Shown: positions 36,950 to 47,765 of the stretch, piece by piece
Position numbering within the stretch: the stretch's first letter is position 1
Layout of the letters: every line of letters begins with the position of its first letter
Assembly: GCF_006740045.1 (NCBI RefSeq)
Contig: NZ_AP019749.1
Span: 1,011,001-1,075,000, forward strand
DNA length: 64,000 nt
Source of the DNA: Comamonas terrigena NBRC 13299
GTDB lineage: Bacteria > Pseudomonadota > Gammaproteobacteria > Burkholderiales > Burkholderiaceae_C
Direction of reading: 5' to 3'
The notes under the pieces: generated by a model
Database searches by the model: none
Seen by the model: only the letters and a program-made list of their open reading frames with translations
Told to the model about the DNA's origin: nothing
Program-made: the position numbers and the translations under genes

Positions 36950-37555
36950 ATGTCTCACACTCTTTCTTCTGCCGATGGGCAGGAACGCTGCTTCTGGTGC
37001 CAGGGTTCGCCGCTGTACGTGCACTACCACGACCACGAATGGGGTTTTCCGGTCACGGAGGACCGCCGGCTGTTCGAAAAGCTCAGCCTCGAAGGCTTTC
37101 AGGCCGGGCTGAGCTGGCTCACCATCCTGAACAAGCGCGAGAACTTCCGCGCCGGCTTTGCCAACTTCGATTTCCACCAGGTGGCGCGCTTCGGTGCGGC
37201 CGATGTGGAGCGCCTGCTGCAGGACGCCGGCATCGTGCGCCACCGCGGCAAGATCGAGGCCGTGATCCACAACGCCCAGCGTGCCCTCGAGATGGTGGCG
37301 CAAGAAGGCTCGCTGGCCGCCTTCTTCTGGCGCTACCAGCCGGCCACGCCGTCCACCGGGGAGGTGGTGCCGGCACAGACGGCCGAGTCGCTGGCCCTGT
37401 CCAAGGAGCTGAAAAAGCGCGGCTGGAAGTTTGTCGGACCCACCACGGTCTACGCCTTCATGCAGGCCATGGGCATGGTCAACGACCATGCGCCGGGCTG
37501 CGTCACCCGGGCCGCCGTGGCGCAGGCCCAGCAGCGCCTGCAGCGGCCGGTCTGA
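36950..37555 (+). CDS. tag: DNA-3-methyladenine glycosylase I
   Basis: 201 residues removing 3-methyladenine from DNA. Zinc-site cysteine in CFWCQGSPLYVHYHDHEWGF, the base-pocket segment FEKLSLEGFQAGLSWLTILN, and the C-terminal zinc ligands in GMVNDHAPGC. Full length, single gene. Confidence 0.95.
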   Translation: MSHTLSSADGQERCFWCQGSPLYVHYHDHEWGFPVTEDRRLFEKLSLEGFQAGLSWLTILNKRENFRAGFANFDFHQVARFGAADVERLLQDAGIVRHRGKIEAVIHNAQRALEMVAQEGSLAAFFWRYQPATPSTGEVVPAQTAESLALSKELKKRGWKFVGPTTVYAFMQAMGMVNDHAPGCVTRAAVAQAQQRLQRPV

Positions 37556-37625
37556 TGCAGCGGCGCCTTGGTCCGGCCGGTGTCCCCCGCAGGTGGGGAG
37601 CCTGGCGCATTCCATCTTGCGGGCT

Positions 37626-38927
<1,302 letters not shown>

Positions 38928-38977
38928 ATGGCCTAATCTTCGCCTGCGTCAGCTATGAAAGGAATCTTGGGTTGCTT

Positions 38978-39937
38978 ATGCAAGGTATCAGCGAAACTTT
39001 GGCCAATGCCCCCAGCCTGGTCCTGCTGCGCAGCTTCTGCCTGGTGGTGCAGGAAGGCAGCTTTTCCCAGGCCGCAGCGTTGCTGCAGCTGTCCCAGCCG
39101 GCGGTCAGCCTGCAGCTGCGGCAGCTGGAGCGCCAGCTGGGCACGCGCCTGATCGAGCGTGTGGGCCGGCGCGCCGTGCCCACGGCGGCAGGGCAGGCCC
39201 TGCTGGCGCAGCTGCCGGCCGTGGCCCTGGCGCTGGAGGGGCTGGAGCAGGCGCTGGGCTCCCATGCGCGCGGGGTCAGCGGCCAGGTGCGCATCGGCAC
39301 CGGGCTGACCGTGTGCCTGTACCTGCTGCCTGCCGTGCTGCGCCAGGTGCGGGCACGTTACCCCGGCATCGACATCGTGGTGGTCACCGGCAATACCGAG
39401 GAATGTGTGCGCCGCGTGGAGGACAACAGCCTGGACCTGGCCCTGGTGACCTTGCCCGTGAACCGCCGGGCCCTGCTGGCCACGCCGGTGCTGCGCGACG
39501 AGCTGGTGGCCGTGGCCCGTGCCGGGCTGCTGGGGGCCGGCGCGAGCGCCACGGCGGCCCAGTTGCGGCCGCTGCCGCTGCTGGCGCTGCAGAAGTCGGC
39601 CAGCACCCGGGGCGTGGTGGATGCCTGGCTGCGCCGGGGAGGCGAGCTGCCGCGTCCCCAGATGGAGCTGGACAGCGTGGAGGCGCTCAAGGAAATGGCG
39701 GCCATCGGTCTGGGCTACGCCGTGCTGCCGCGGATGGCCATGCAGGGCCGGGGGGCGCGGGACGATCTGGAACTGCGCCCGCTGGCGCCACGGCTGGAGC
39801 GCAGTCTGGCCATGGTGCTGCGCAAGGACAAGCCGCTGGGCCGGGCCCTGTCCGTGGTCTGCCAGAGCATCCAGGCCCATGGACAGGCCTGGGAACAGGA
39901 CCAGGACTTGGACCTGAAGCCCCGCCCGGCACCCTGA
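38978..39937 (+). CDS. LysR-family transcriptional regulator
   Basis: 319 residues. N-terminal winged helix (LLRSFCLVVQEGSFSQAAAL, then LQLSQPAVSLQLRQLERQLG and RLIERVGRRAVPTAAGQAL), and a periplasmic-binding-like effector domain starting GQVRIGTGLTVCLYLLPAVL. Divergent from the amidase gene, so it probably regulates it in response to substrate. ATG 38978 with aagga upstream. Confidence 0.9.
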   Translation: MQGISETLANAPSLVLLRSFCLVVQEGSFSQAAALLQLSQPAVSLQLRQLERQLGTRLIERVGRRAVPTAAGQALLAQLPAVALALEGLEQALGSHARGVSGQVRIGTGLTVCLYLLPAVLRQVRARYPGIDIVVVTGNTEECVRRVEDNSLDLALVTLPVNRRALLATPVLRDELVAVARAGLLGAGASATAAQLRPLPLLALQKSASTRGVVDAWLRRGGELPRPQMELDSVEALKEMAAIGLGYAVLPRMAMQGRGARDDLELRPLAPRLERSLAMVLRKDKPLGRALSVVCQSIQAHGQAWEQDQDLDLKPRPAP

Positions 39938-39947
39938 TCCAGGCAGC

Positions 39948-39972
39948 AAAACGCCGGGCAAGCCCGGCGTGG
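39948..39972. terminator. Convergent terminator between lysR and hemL
   Basis: ACGCCGGGC AA GCCCGGCGT, a perfect nine-base stem. On the minus strand it is followed by TTTT, serving hemL; the LysR gene ends just before it. Confidence 0.75.
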
Positions 39973-39994
39973 TGTGCAGCGGTGTGCGGGACGC

Positions 39995-41299
39995 TCAGAG
40001 CGTCTTGAACACCTGGCGGGCCGCTTCGATGGTGCGGTCGATGTCCTCGTCCGTGTGGGCTGCGCTGACAAAGCCCGCTTCATACAGCGCCGGGGCAAAG
40101 TAGTGGCCCTGGTCCAGCATGGCGTGGTAGAACTTGTTGAAGACCTTGCCGTCGGTCTTCATCACTTCGGCGTAGGTCGTGGGCAGTTCGGGCAGGAAGT
40201 AGAAGCCGAACAGGCCGCCTTGCCAGTCCACGCTGAAGGGAACGCCTGCGGCGCTGGCTTCGGACTTCAGGCCTTGCATCAGGTGGCCGGTTTTCAGGTG
40301 CAGCTCGGCATGGAAACCAGGGCGGCTGATCAGCTCCAGGGTCTTGAGACCGCAGGCCGTGGCGATCGGGTTGCCCGACAGCGTGCCTGCCTGGTAGACC
40401 GGGCCCAGGGGCGAGAGCTTTTCCATGATCTCGCGGCGGGCGCCAAAGGCCGCCATGGGCATGCCGCCGCCGATGACCTTGCCCATCACGGTGATGTCGG
40501 GGGCAAAACCCGGGATCTGCTGGGCATACAGACTTTGCGCACCGCCCAGGGCCACGCGGAAGCCGGTCATGACCTCGTCGTAGATCAGCAGGGCGCCGTG
40601 CTCCTGCGTGAGTTCGCGGATGCGGCGCGTGAACGCCACGCTGGCGCGCACGAAGTTCATGTTGCCGGCGATGGGCTCCATGATCACGCAGGCGATCTCG
40701 CTGCCCATCTTGGCAAAAGCCTCTTCGAGCTGGGCCACATCGTTGTACTCGAGCACCACGGTGTCCTTGGCCACATCGGCGGGCACGCCGGCCGAGGAGG
40801 AGGCGCCGAAGGTCGCCAGGCCCGAGCCGGCCTTGACCAGCAGCGCATCGGCATGGCCGTGGTAGCAGCCGTTGAACTTGATGATCTTGTTGCGGCCGGT
40901 GTAGCCGCGGGCCAGACGCAGCGCGCTCATGCCGGCTTCGGTGCCAGAGCTGACCATGCGCACCATGTCCATGCTGGGCATGAGTGCACGGATCTGTTCA
41001 GCCAGCACCACTTCGCGCTCGGTGGGGGCGCCGTAGCTGAAGCCTTCGAGCACGGCGGCCTGCACGGCGGTCACCACTTCGGGGTGGCCGTGGCCCAGGA
41101 TCATGGGGCCCCAGCTGCCGATGTAGTCGGTGAACTGCTGGTCGTTCTGGTCCCAGAAATAGGCGCCCTGGGCGCGTTGCACAAAGCGGGGGGTACCGCC
41201 CACAGCGGCAAAGGCACGCACGGGCGAGTTCACGCCGCCGGGGATCACGGCCTTGGCGCGTTCGAACAGGGCAATATTCAGGTCAGTGTTTGGTGTCAT
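39995..41299 (-). CDS. hemL: Glutamate-1-semialdehyde 2,1-aminomutase
   Basis: 434 residues, PLP enzyme making 5-aminolevulinate for haem. [62 protein letters not shown] and the PLP lysine K274 in [16 protein letters not shown]. Overlaps the thiD 3' end by 17 bp, so the two are co-transcribed. Confidence 0.97.
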   Translation of the reverse strand: MTPNTDLNIALFERAKAVIPGGVNSPVRAFAAVGGTPRFVQRAQGAYFWDQNDQQFTDYIGSWGPMILGHGHPEVVTAVQAAVLEGFSYGAPTEREVVLAEQIRALMPSMDMVRMVSSGTEAGMSALRLARGYTGRNKIIKFNGCYHGHADALLVKAGSGLATFGASSSAGVPADVAKDTVVLEYNDVAQLEEAFAKMGSEIACVIMEPIAGNMNFVRASVAFTRRIRELTQEHGALLIYDEVMTGFRVALGGAQSLYAQQIPGFAPDITVMGKVIGGGMPMAAFGARREIMEKLSPLGPVYQAGTLSGNPIATACGLKTLELISRPGFHAELHLKTGHLMQGLKSEASAAGVPFSVDWQGGLFGFYFLPELPTTYAEVMKTDGKVFNKFYHAMLDQGHYFAPALYEAGFVSAAHTDEDIDRTIEAARQVFKTL

Positions 41300-42248
41300 G
41301 GGGGGGCATCACAAAGCCCTCGAGGGGCGCAGTGGTTGCAGGGGTTGCCGTGCCACCCGGGGTGGTGGCATCGGTGTCTTCGTCGTCTTCGGGCTGCGCC
41401 CAGAACATGCGGTCCGGCAGGAAATGGCCCATGCCGGGGCGAAACCCGTGGTCCAGGCAGCGGTCCAGGTATTCCAGGGCTTCCTCGGACGCGGCGCCCA
41501 GGTCGTTGCCGGTGGCCAGCAGGGCGGCCAGTGCGGCCGACAGGGTGTCGCCAGCGCCGATGAAGCTGCCGTCGAACAGCTCGTATTTGCTGCTGCCCAG
41601 CACGGTCTCGGGCGAGGACAGCACGTTGTCCACGAACTGCCCCGGCAGGGGAATGCCGGTCACCAGCACGAACGGCACATCCTTTTCCTGGGCCGCCATG
41701 GCCAGGTCGCGGGCCGTGGGCGGGCGGCTGTGTTCCCAGTCGGGCAGCAGCCAGCGCCACAGCGTGCCGTGGTTGCCCACCAGCACCGAGGTCTGGGGCA
41801 GCAGCAGTTCCTGGAAGGCATCCAGGTACTGCTCCATCTGGTCGCTGTCCCACCAGGACAGGTCGGGCATGTAGCTGATGATGGGGATGTCGGGATAGTC
41901 GGTGGAAATCTCGGCGATCACCGTCAGGATTTCCGGCGAGCCGACAAAGCCCACCTTGATGGCGCGCACCGGAAGGTCTTCCAGCACGGCGCGTGCCTGC
42001 TCGGACACCCATTCGTCATCCAGGCGGTGGTGGTCAAAGATGCGGTTGGTGTCGCGCACATAGGTCCCCGTCACCACAGCCAGCGGGTGACCGCCCACGC
42101 TGGCGATGGTGGTGATGTCGGCGGTCAGGCCCGATGCACCGCAGGGATCGCAGGCGTTGAAGCTCAGCACACACACCGGATCCGTGAGCGCCAGCTCGGC
42201 GTCTGCCTCAGATTCGGTGGGTGGAGGGGAAGGAGGGGAAATGGCCAT
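41283..42248 (-). CDS. thiD: Hydroxymethylpyrimidine/phosphomethylpyrimidine kinase
   Basis: 321 residues, ribokinase-like fold. [20 protein letters not shown] corresponds to the HMP-binding DPSGGAGIQAD segment with substitutions. The anion-hole/catalytic motif is [17 protein letters not shown]. It has a longer, Asp/Thr/Pro-rich C-terminal extension (about residues 280-321) than standard ThiD. Thiamine pyrimidine salvage/synthesis. Divergent from the rubredoxin gene. Confidence 0.85.
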   Translation of the reverse strand: MAISPPSPPPTESEADAELALTDPVCVLSFNACDPCGASGLTADITTIASVGGHPLAVVTGTYVRDTNRIFDHHRLDDEWVSEQARAVLEDLPVRAIKVGFVGSPEILTVIAEISTDYPDIPIISYMPDLSWWDSDQMEQYLDAFQELLLPQTSVLVGNHGTLWRWLLPDWEHSRPPTARDLAMAAQEKDVPFVLVTGIPLPGQFVDNVLSSPETVLGSSKYELFDGSFIGAGDTLSAALAALLATGNDLGAASEEALEYLDRCLDHGFRPGMGHFLPDRMFWAQPEDDEDTDATTPGGTATPATTAPLEGFVMPPHDTKH

Positions 42249-42317
42249 GCGCGAGTCCAGGCGTCGGCTCGATCAAGACGAGCGCCGCTAAGGGCTGGAT
42301 AAAATGATTCATTCTAT

Positions 42318-42509
42318 GTGAAGGCCTTTTTAGCTGTGGTGGACCCTAAAACTTGGATATGTGTGGTGTGTGGTTGGATGTATGACGAGGCGCAGGGCAG
42401 CCCCGAGCATGGCATTGCCGCAGGAACGCGATGGGAAGATGTGCCCGCCGACTGGACCTGCCCGGAGTGCGGTGTGGGCAAGTCCGACTTCGAGATGGTC
42501 GAGTTCTGA
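42318..42509 (+). CDS. Rubredoxin
   Basis: 63 residues from a GTG start. Two iron-binding CxxC pairs: [13 protein letters not shown] and [15 protein letters not shown], with the conserved [11 protein letters not shown]. Start uncertain: the typical core begins near TWICVVCG, and GTG codons at 42333/42336 are alternatives. One-electron carrier; partner unknown. Adjacent to hemL-thiD as in other Comamonadaceae. Confidence 0.9.
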   Translation: MKAFLAVVDPKTWICVVCGWMYDEAQGSPEHGIAAGTRWEDVPADWTCPECGVGKSDFEMVEF

Positions 42510-42615
42510 ATTCTGAAGGCTGCGTGACCACCCGCTGCAGCCCCCGGGCGGTGGTGCAAGCCGCCCAGGCCCTGGCGGCAGGGCCTGGGCAGGGGGTGTT
42601 GGAGCAGAACAGTCA

Positions 42616-42646
42616 GTTATTCCGCCATCCGAATGGCGGGAATAAC
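42616..42646. terminator. Hairpin after rubredoxin
   Basis: GTTATTCCGCCAT pairs with ATGGCGGgAATAAC (one bulged G) around CCGA. No T run; possible terminator or mRNA-end structure, about 105 bases after the rubredoxin stop. Confidence 0.5.
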
Positions 42647-42761
42647 TGCCAAGCAAGCACAGGCAGCTCACATTTTTTCTGCCGCCCTATGACCCCATGC
42701 GCCACGGCGGTCCGCGGGCGGCCTGCGACCGGCGGGGGCGAACCCCGCTAAAATCAGGGCC

Positions 42762-43361
42762 ATGCCCGCTGAATCTGCGCCTATCAATCTGACGCACCAT
42801 TTCCTGATCGCCATGCCCGGTCTGGAAGATGAATCTTTTTCCCGCAGCGTGGTGTACTTGTGTGAACACAGCGAGCGCGGCGCGCTCGGCCTGATCATCA
42901 ACAAGCCCATGGAGCTGAGCCTGGAAGGCCTGCTGCACAAGATCGACCTGCCCATGGGGCGGGATGATCTGAGTGCCGCCCCCGTCTTCAAGGGCGGCCC
43001 CGTGCAGACGGATCGCGGCTTTGTGCTGCATGACCCCATCGTGGTCGAGGGCGCAGCGCCCGATACGGCCATCTATGCCTCCACCCTGACCATTCCCGGC
43101 GGGCTGGAGATGACCACCTCCAAAGACGTGCTCGAAGCCCTGTCCACCGGTGCCGGCCCGCGCCGCGTGCTGGTGACGCTGGGCTATGCCTCCTGGGGCG
43201 AAGGCCAGCTCGAATCCGAGCTGGGCGAGAACGCCTGGCTGACGGTGGCCGCCGACGCCGACGTGGTGTTCGACACCCCGCCCGATCAGCGCTACGACAA
43301 GGCCCTGGGCCTGCTCGGCCTGCAGGCGTGGATGCTCTCGCCTGACGCGGGGCACGCATGA
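42762..43361 (+). CDS. yqgE: YqgE/AlgH family protein
   Basis: 199 residues: NLTHHFLIAMPGLEDESFSR, then SVVYLCEHSERGALGLIINK, KGGPVQTDRGFVLHD and RVLVTLGYASWGEGQLESEL, all hallmark YqgE blocks. Function not well defined. Its stop overlaps the ruvX start by four bases, beginning a chain of coupled genes. Confidence 0.94.
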   Translation: MPAESAPINLTHHFLIAMPGLEDESFSRSVVYLCEHSERGALGLIINKPMELSLEGLLHKIDLPMGRDDLSAAPVFKGGPVQTDRGFVLHDPIVVEGAAPDTAIYASTLTIPGGLEMTTSKDVLEALSTGAGPRRVLVTLGYASWGEGQLESELGENAWLTVAADADVVFDTPPDQRYDKALGLLGLQAWMLSPDAGHA

Positions 43362-43879
43362 CCCATCCCACCCCGGACCACCGGCCCGGCAGCGCTGCTG
43401 CCCCGGCCGTGCAATTGGACGCGACCCCATCGGCCGCATCTGCAGCACCTGTCGCCGCCGCACCCGTGCCGGCGGCGCCTGCCGTTCCGGCCCATTTCCA
43501 GCAGTTCCTGGCGTTCGACTTCGGCACCAAGCGCACCGGTTGCGCCTCGGGCAACCGGGTGCTGGGCGGTGCCAGCCCGCTGCGCACCATCCAGGCCGAA
43601 GGGGCCGATGCGCGCTTTGCCGCCGTGGAAAAGCTGATCCAGGAATGGCAGCCCCAGGCCCTGGTGATCGGCGTGCCCTACCACCCGGATGGCGCGGCGC
43701 ACGAGAACACGGCCCGGGCCAGGAAGTTCGGCCGCCAGCTGCATGGGCGTTTTCGCCTGCCTGTTTATGAAGTGGATGAGCGCTACAGCACCACCGAGGC
43801 CCTGGCCGGTGGCGCCAAGGATGCGGATGCCGCATCCGCCTGCATCATCCTGGAGCAATTTTTGAGGAGTCTTCCATGA
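43358..43879 (+). CDS. ruvX: Putative pre-16S rRNA nuclease / Holliday junction resolvase (RuvX/YqgF)
   Basis: 173 residues. RNase H-like fold: first Asp in FLAFDFGTKRTGCASG, Glu/Asp in VYEVDERYSTTEA, last Asp in KDADAASACIILEQFL. The N-terminal 45 residues are an Ala/Pro-rich extension absent from the usual 140-150-residue protein. Processes the 16S rRNA 5' end in E. coli. Overlaps both neighbours by four bases. Confidence 0.9.
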   Translation: MTHPTPDHRPGSAAAPAVQLDATPSAASAAPVAAAPVPAAPAVPAHFQQFLAFDFGTKRTGCASGNRVLGGASPLRTIQAEGADARFAAVEKLIQEWQPQALVIGVPYHPDGAAHENTARARKFGRQLHGRFRLPVYEVDERYSTTEALAGGAKDADAASACIILEQFLRSLP

Positions 43880-44397
43880 GCGTTTCCGTCGCCGGCACTG
43901 CCGGTTCCCTGGTGCTGGATGCCGAGGCCCTGTACCGCGAGCTGCTGCGCGGCGTGCGCAGCCTGATGGGCGCCAACACCCAGTTGGCCGGTGTGGCCTC
44001 CGGTGGCGCCTGGCTGGTGGAACGCCTGCACAAGGACCTGGGTCTGCCCGGCACCCCCGGCGTGCTGTCCTCGGCCCTGCACCGCGACGACTTCGCACAG
44101 CGCGGCATGGCCTCCAGCGCGCAGACGCAGCTGGGCTTCGACGTGAATGGCGCGGACATCCTGGTGCTGGACGATGTGCTCTACACCGGCCGCACCGTGC
44201 GCGCCGTGCTCAACGAGTTGTACGACTACGGCCGCCCGGGTTGCGTGCGCCTGGCCGTGCTGGTGGACCGGGGCGGTCGCGAGCTGCCCGTGGCCGCCGA
44301 ATTTGCCGCCGCCCGCGTGGCCTTGCCTGCCAGCCAGTCGCTGGCGCTGGCGCGCACCGACGGCGGCACCTTCCAATTTGAAGTCAAAGAGGCATGA
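43876..44397 (+). CDS. pyrR: PyrR bifunctional regulator / uracil phosphoribosyltransferase
   Basis: 173 residues, type I PRTase. The PRPP loop is [20 protein letters not shown]. Other PyrR features are [13 protein letters not shown] and [11 protein letters not shown]. In Bacillus PyrR is an RNA-binding attenuator; in proteobacteria the regulatory part is uncertain, and I see no PyrR-type antiterminator upstream. Coupled to ruvX and pyrB by four-base overlaps. Confidence 0.9.
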   Translation: MSVSVAGTAGSLVLDAEALYRELLRGVRSLMGANTQLAGVASGGAWLVERLHKDLGLPGTPGVLSSALHRDDFAQRGMASSAQTQLGFDVNGADILVLDDVLYTGRTVRAVLNELYDYGRPGCVRLAVLVDRGGRELPVAAEFAAARVALPASQSLALARTDGGTFQFEVKEA

Positions 44398-45362
44398 ACG
44401 TGCTGTACAAGCGCAACCCCCAGCTGAACAAGAACGGCGAGCTGATCCACCTGCTCACCACCGAAGGGCTGTCCAAGGACATCCTGACCCATATCCTGGA
44501 CACGGCCAGCAACTTCGTGAACGTCAACGACCGCGAAGTCAAGAAAGTGCCGCTGTTGCGCGGCAAGAGCGTGTTCAATCTGTTCTTCGAGAACAGCACC
44601 CGCACCCGCACCACGTTCGAGATCGCGGCCAAGCGCCTGAGCGCCGACGTGTTCAACCTGGACATTGCCCGCAGCTCCACCGCCAAGGGCGAGACGCTGC
44701 TGGACACCATCGACAACCTCTCGGCCATGGCGGCCGATATCTTTGTCGTGCGCCACAGCGAATCCGGCGCGCCCTACCTGATTGCCCAGCATGTGGCGCC
44801 CCATGTCCACGTGGTCAACGCCGGTGACGGCCGCCACGCCCACCCGACCCAGGGTCTGCTGGACATGTACACCATCCGCCACTACAAGAAGGATTTCTCC
44901 AACCTGCGCGTGGCCATCGTCGGGGATGTGCTGCACTCGCGCGTGGCGCGTTCGGACATCCACGCCCTGACCACCCTGGGCGCAGCCGAGGTGCGTGTGG
45001 TTGGCCCCCGCACCCTGGTGCCGTCGGACATGGCGCAGATGGGTGTGCGCGTCTTCCACAACCTGGAAGAAGGCATCAAGGACTGCGACGTCATCATCAC
45101 GCTGCGTCTGCAGAACGAACGCATGAGCGGTGCGCTGCTGCCGTCGAGCCAGGAGTATTTCAAGAGCTTCGGCCTGACCGAAAAGCGCCTGGAGCTGGCC
45201 AAGCCCGATGCCATCGTCATGCACCCGGGTCCCATCAACCGCGGCGTGGAGATCGACTCCGCCGTGGTCGACGGCCCCCAGGCGGTGATCCTGTCGCAGG
45301 TGACCTTCGGCATCGCCGTGCGCATGGCGGTCATGTCGATCGTGGCCGGTAACGAGGCCTGA
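44394..45362 (+). CDS. pyrB: Aspartate carbamoyltransferase catalytic subunit
   Basis: 322 residues. The carbamoyl-phosphate loop [19 protein letters not shown], HxxQ-like [13 protein letters not shown], and [10 protein letters not shown] in the aspartate domain. Commits carbamoyl phosphate to pyrimidine synthesis. No pyrI is present; instead a non-catalytic dihydroorotase-like gene follows, the arrangement of class A ATCases. Confidence 0.95.
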   Translation: MNVLYKRNPQLNKNGELIHLLTTEGLSKDILTHILDTASNFVNVNDREVKKVPLLRGKSVFNLFFENSTRTRTTFEIAAKRLSADVFNLDIARSSTAKGETLLDTIDNLSAMAADIFVVRHSESGAPYLIAQHVAPHVHVVNAGDGRHAHPTQGLLDMYTIRHYKKDFSNLRVAIVGDVLHSRVARSDIHALTTLGAAEVRVVGPRTLVPSDMAQMGVRVFHNLEEGIKDCDVIITLRLQNERMSGALLPSSQEYFKSFGLTEKRLELAKPDAIVMHPGPINRGVEIDSAVVDGPQAVILSQVTFGIAVRMAVMSIVAGNEA

Positions 45363-45405
45363 TGCATCCGGCCCTCCCCCTGAGCGGTTGTGCCGCGTTC
45401 CCTTC

Positions 45406-45428
45406 GCCCGCTGCGTTGCAGCGGGCAG
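45406..45428 (+). other. Hairpin between pyrB and pyrC'
   Basis: GCCCGCTGC / GCAGCGGGC stem with a GTT-type loop in the 181-bp gap between the two genes. No T run; may be a processing or attenuation structure. Confidence 0.4.
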
Positions 45429-45543
45429 GGCGGCGACAGCAGGCGGTGTGCAGGGGCGGGTGGCGTGAGGCTTTGCTGGGTATGTTTTTGATTGCTGCTT
45501 GTGTGCCTGCAGAGCGCATGGGCGGCCCATTTGGTGTGAAACC

Positions 45544-46839
45544 ATGAAAATCTTGATTCAAAACGGCCGCGTGATCGATCCGGCCCGCGGTTTTGACCAG
45601 GTCTGTGATGTGGCGCTGGCCGCCGGCCGTGTGGTGGCGGTGGGCCAGGCACCGGCCGGTTTTGAGGCCGACCGTGTGGTCGATGCCTCGGGCCAGTGGG
45701 TGCTGCCCGGTCTGGTGGACCTGGCCGTGCGCCTGCGCGAGCCCGGTTATGAACACGAAGGCATGCTGGCCTCCGAAATGGGCGCCAGCGTGGCCGGCGG
45801 CGTGACCAGCCTGGTCTGCCTGCCCGACACCGATCCGGTGCTGGACGAGCAGGGCCTGGTGGAAATGCTCAAGTTCCGTGCGGAAAAGCTGCACCAGTCG
45901 CGCCTGTTCCCCATGGGCGCACTGACGGTGGGCCTGAAGGGCGAGACACTGACCGAAATGGCCGAGCTGACCGAGTCCGGCTGCGTGGCCTTCGGCCAGG
46001 CCGACGTGCCGCTGGCCAGCATCACCACCCTCAGCCGCGCGCTGGCCTACGCCAACACCTTTGGCTACGCCGTGTGGCTGCGCCCGCAGGACAAGGACCT
46101 GGGCAAGGGCGTGGCCGCCAGCGGCCCGCTGGCCACCCGCATGGGCCTGTCCGGCGTGTCGGTGGCGGCAGAAACCATTGCGCTGCACACCATCTTCGAG
46201 CTGATCCGTGGCTCGCAGACCCGCGTGCACCTGTGCCGGCTGTCCAGCGCGGCCGGTGTGGAGCTGGTGCGCAAGGCCAAGGCCGAGGGCCTGAACGTGA
46301 CGGCCGACGTGTCCATCAACTCGCTGCATCTGACCGAAAACGACATCGGCTACTTCGACAGCAGTGCCCGTCTGGTCCCGCCGCTGCGCCAGCAGCGCGA
46401 CCGCGATGCGCTGAGCGCCGCACTGGCCGATGGCACCATCGACGCCCTGGTCTCCGACCACTGCCCGGTGGATGAAGATGCCAAGGTGCTGCCGTTTGCC
46501 GAGGCCGAGCCCGGTGCCACCGGGGTGGAACTGCTGCTGGCCCTGGCCGTGAAGTGGTCGCAGGACCAGAACGTGCCGCTGGTACGTGCCTTGGAAGTGG
46601 TCACCGCGGCTCCGGCCCGCGTGCTGGGCGGTGCCCTGGGGACGCTGCAGGCCAGCCTGGGCCAGCTGGTGGATGGCGGCGTGGCCGACCTGTGCGTGGT
46701 CAACCCGCAAGCGGCCTGGACCGTGGGTGCCAGCGAACTGGCCAGCCAGGGCAAGAGCACACCGTTCAACGGCTACGAGCTGCCCGCACGCGTGCAGCTG
46801 ACCGTGGTGGGCGGCCATATCGCCTTCGAGCGCGCGTAA
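45544..46839 (+). CDS. pyrC': Non-catalytic dihydroorotase homologue PyrC'
   Basis: 431 residues with the dihydroorotase/amidohydrolase fold but without the metal site. The HxH of GLIDxHVHLREPG is replaced (LPGLVDLAVRLREPGYEHEG), a later ligand His is Arg (VHLCRLSS), and DHAPH reads DHCPV. In Pseudomonas, PyrC' is an inactive DHOase that is required to assemble PyrB into active ATCase. The adjacency to pyrB fits the same role. A catalytic PyrC must be encoded elsewhere. ATG at 45544. Confidence 0.88.
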   Translation: MKILIQNGRVIDPARGFDQVCDVALAAGRVVAVGQAPAGFEADRVVDASGQWVLPGLVDLAVRLREPGYEHEGMLASEMGASVAGGVTSLVCLPDTDPVLDEQGLVEMLKFRAEKLHQSRLFPMGALTVGLKGETLTEMAELTESGCVAFGQADVPLASITTLSRALAYANTFGYAVWLRPQDKDLGKGVAASGPLATRMGLSGVSVAAETIALHTIFELIRGSQTRVHLCRLSSAAGVELVRKAKAEGLNVTADVSINSLHLTENDIGYFDSSARLVPPLRQQRDRDALSAALADGTIDALVSDHCPVDEDAKVLPFAEAEPGATGVELLLALAVKWSQDQNVPLVRALEVVTAAPARVLGGALGTLQASLGQLVDGGVADLCVVNPQAAWTVGASELASQGKSTPFNGYELPARVQLTVVGGHIAFERA

Positions 46840-46861
46840 AGCACGGCCGAAAGCACAACCC

Positions 46862-47623
46862 ATGGCCAGTCATCTGCGGGCCAGCGCCCGCGCGCTGCAC
46901 ATGCTGGGCCATGTCCTGCAGGGCATGGCCACGGTGGTGTGGCGCTTTCCGCGCCTCAACAGCCTGGAACGCCAGCAGCGTGTGCAGGCCTGGGCCAGCG
47001 CCTTGCTGGGCAAGGCCGGCATCCGGCTGGAAGTGATCGGCCATCCGGTGTCGGACGGGCCGGCCCTGCTGGTGGCCAACCACATCTCGTGGCTGGACAT
47101 TCCTGTCATGCACGCGGCACGCTTTTGCCGCTTTGTCTCCAAGGACGATGTGCGCAGCTGGCCGTTGATCGGCCGGCTGGCCACGGCGGCGGGCACGCTG
47201 TACATCGCACGCAGCTCGCGCCGCGACGCGCAGCGCATGGTGCAGACCATGGCCGACAGCCTGGCCCAGGGCGATGTGCTGGCCGTGTTTCCCGAAGGCA
47301 CCACGGGCGATGGCCTGCGCCTGCTGCCGTTTCACAGCAATCTGCTGCAGTCGGCCGTGGTGGCCGATGTGCCGGTGCAGCCCGTGGCGCTGCGCTTTGT
47401 GACGGCGGCGAGCGGCGAAGTCAGCACCGCACCCAGCTACGAAGGCGATACCACGCTGCTGACCTCCATCTGGCGCACCCTGCGCGCCGACGATCTGGTG
47501 GCCCAGGTGCACTATGGTGTGCCCGAGACGGCCCGTGGGCGCGACCGCCGCACATGGAGCGAAGACATGCGCCAGCGCGTGGCGGCCCTGGCAGGCCTGC
47601 CCTGCGGTCCGGCGGGCGACTGA
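46862..47623 (+). CDS. plsC: 1-acyl-sn-glycerol-3-phosphate acyltransferase
   Basis: 253 residues, LPLAT family. Catalytic HxxxxD as NHISWLD (H74, D79) and FPEGTTGDG for substrate binding. Makes phosphatidic acid at the inner membrane. 22 bp after pyrC', so likely co-transcribed. Confidence 0.9.
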   Translation: MASHLRASARALHMLGHVLQGMATVVWRFPRLNSLERQQRVQAWASALLGKAGIRLEVIGHPVSDGPALLVANHISWLDIPVMHAARFCRFVSKDDVRSWPLIGRLATAAGTLYIARSSRRDAQRMVQTMADSLAQGDVLAVFPEGTTGDGLRLLPFHSNLLQSAVVADVPVQPVALRFVTAASGEVSTAPSYEGDTTLLTSIWRTLRADDLVAQVHYGVPETARGRDRRTWSEDMRQRVAALAGLPCGPAGD

Positions 47624-47646
47624 ATTTGCCCGCGCTTTTCCACGCC

Positions 47647-47673
47647 ACACGGCCCGGTGACCCCGGGCCGTGT
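47647..47673 (+). terminator. Hairpin after plsC
   Basis: ACACGGCCCGG pairs perfectly with CCGGGCCGTGT (eleven bases) around a short loop, followed by TTGGTTTC. Probable terminator. Confidence 0.65.
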
Positions 47674-47765
47674 TGGTTTCCGGGCGCATCGGGCCATTTG
47701 CCTACTGCAGATTGCACGTTCTGCTATCAGAATGGTGAGCAAGTCATCAGTTCAGGAGGGCAGAC

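Noticed and set aside
42249..42317. TPP riboswitch upstream of thiD
   Set aside because: The gap to the divergent rubredoxin gene is only about 70 bp and contains no THI-box sequence.
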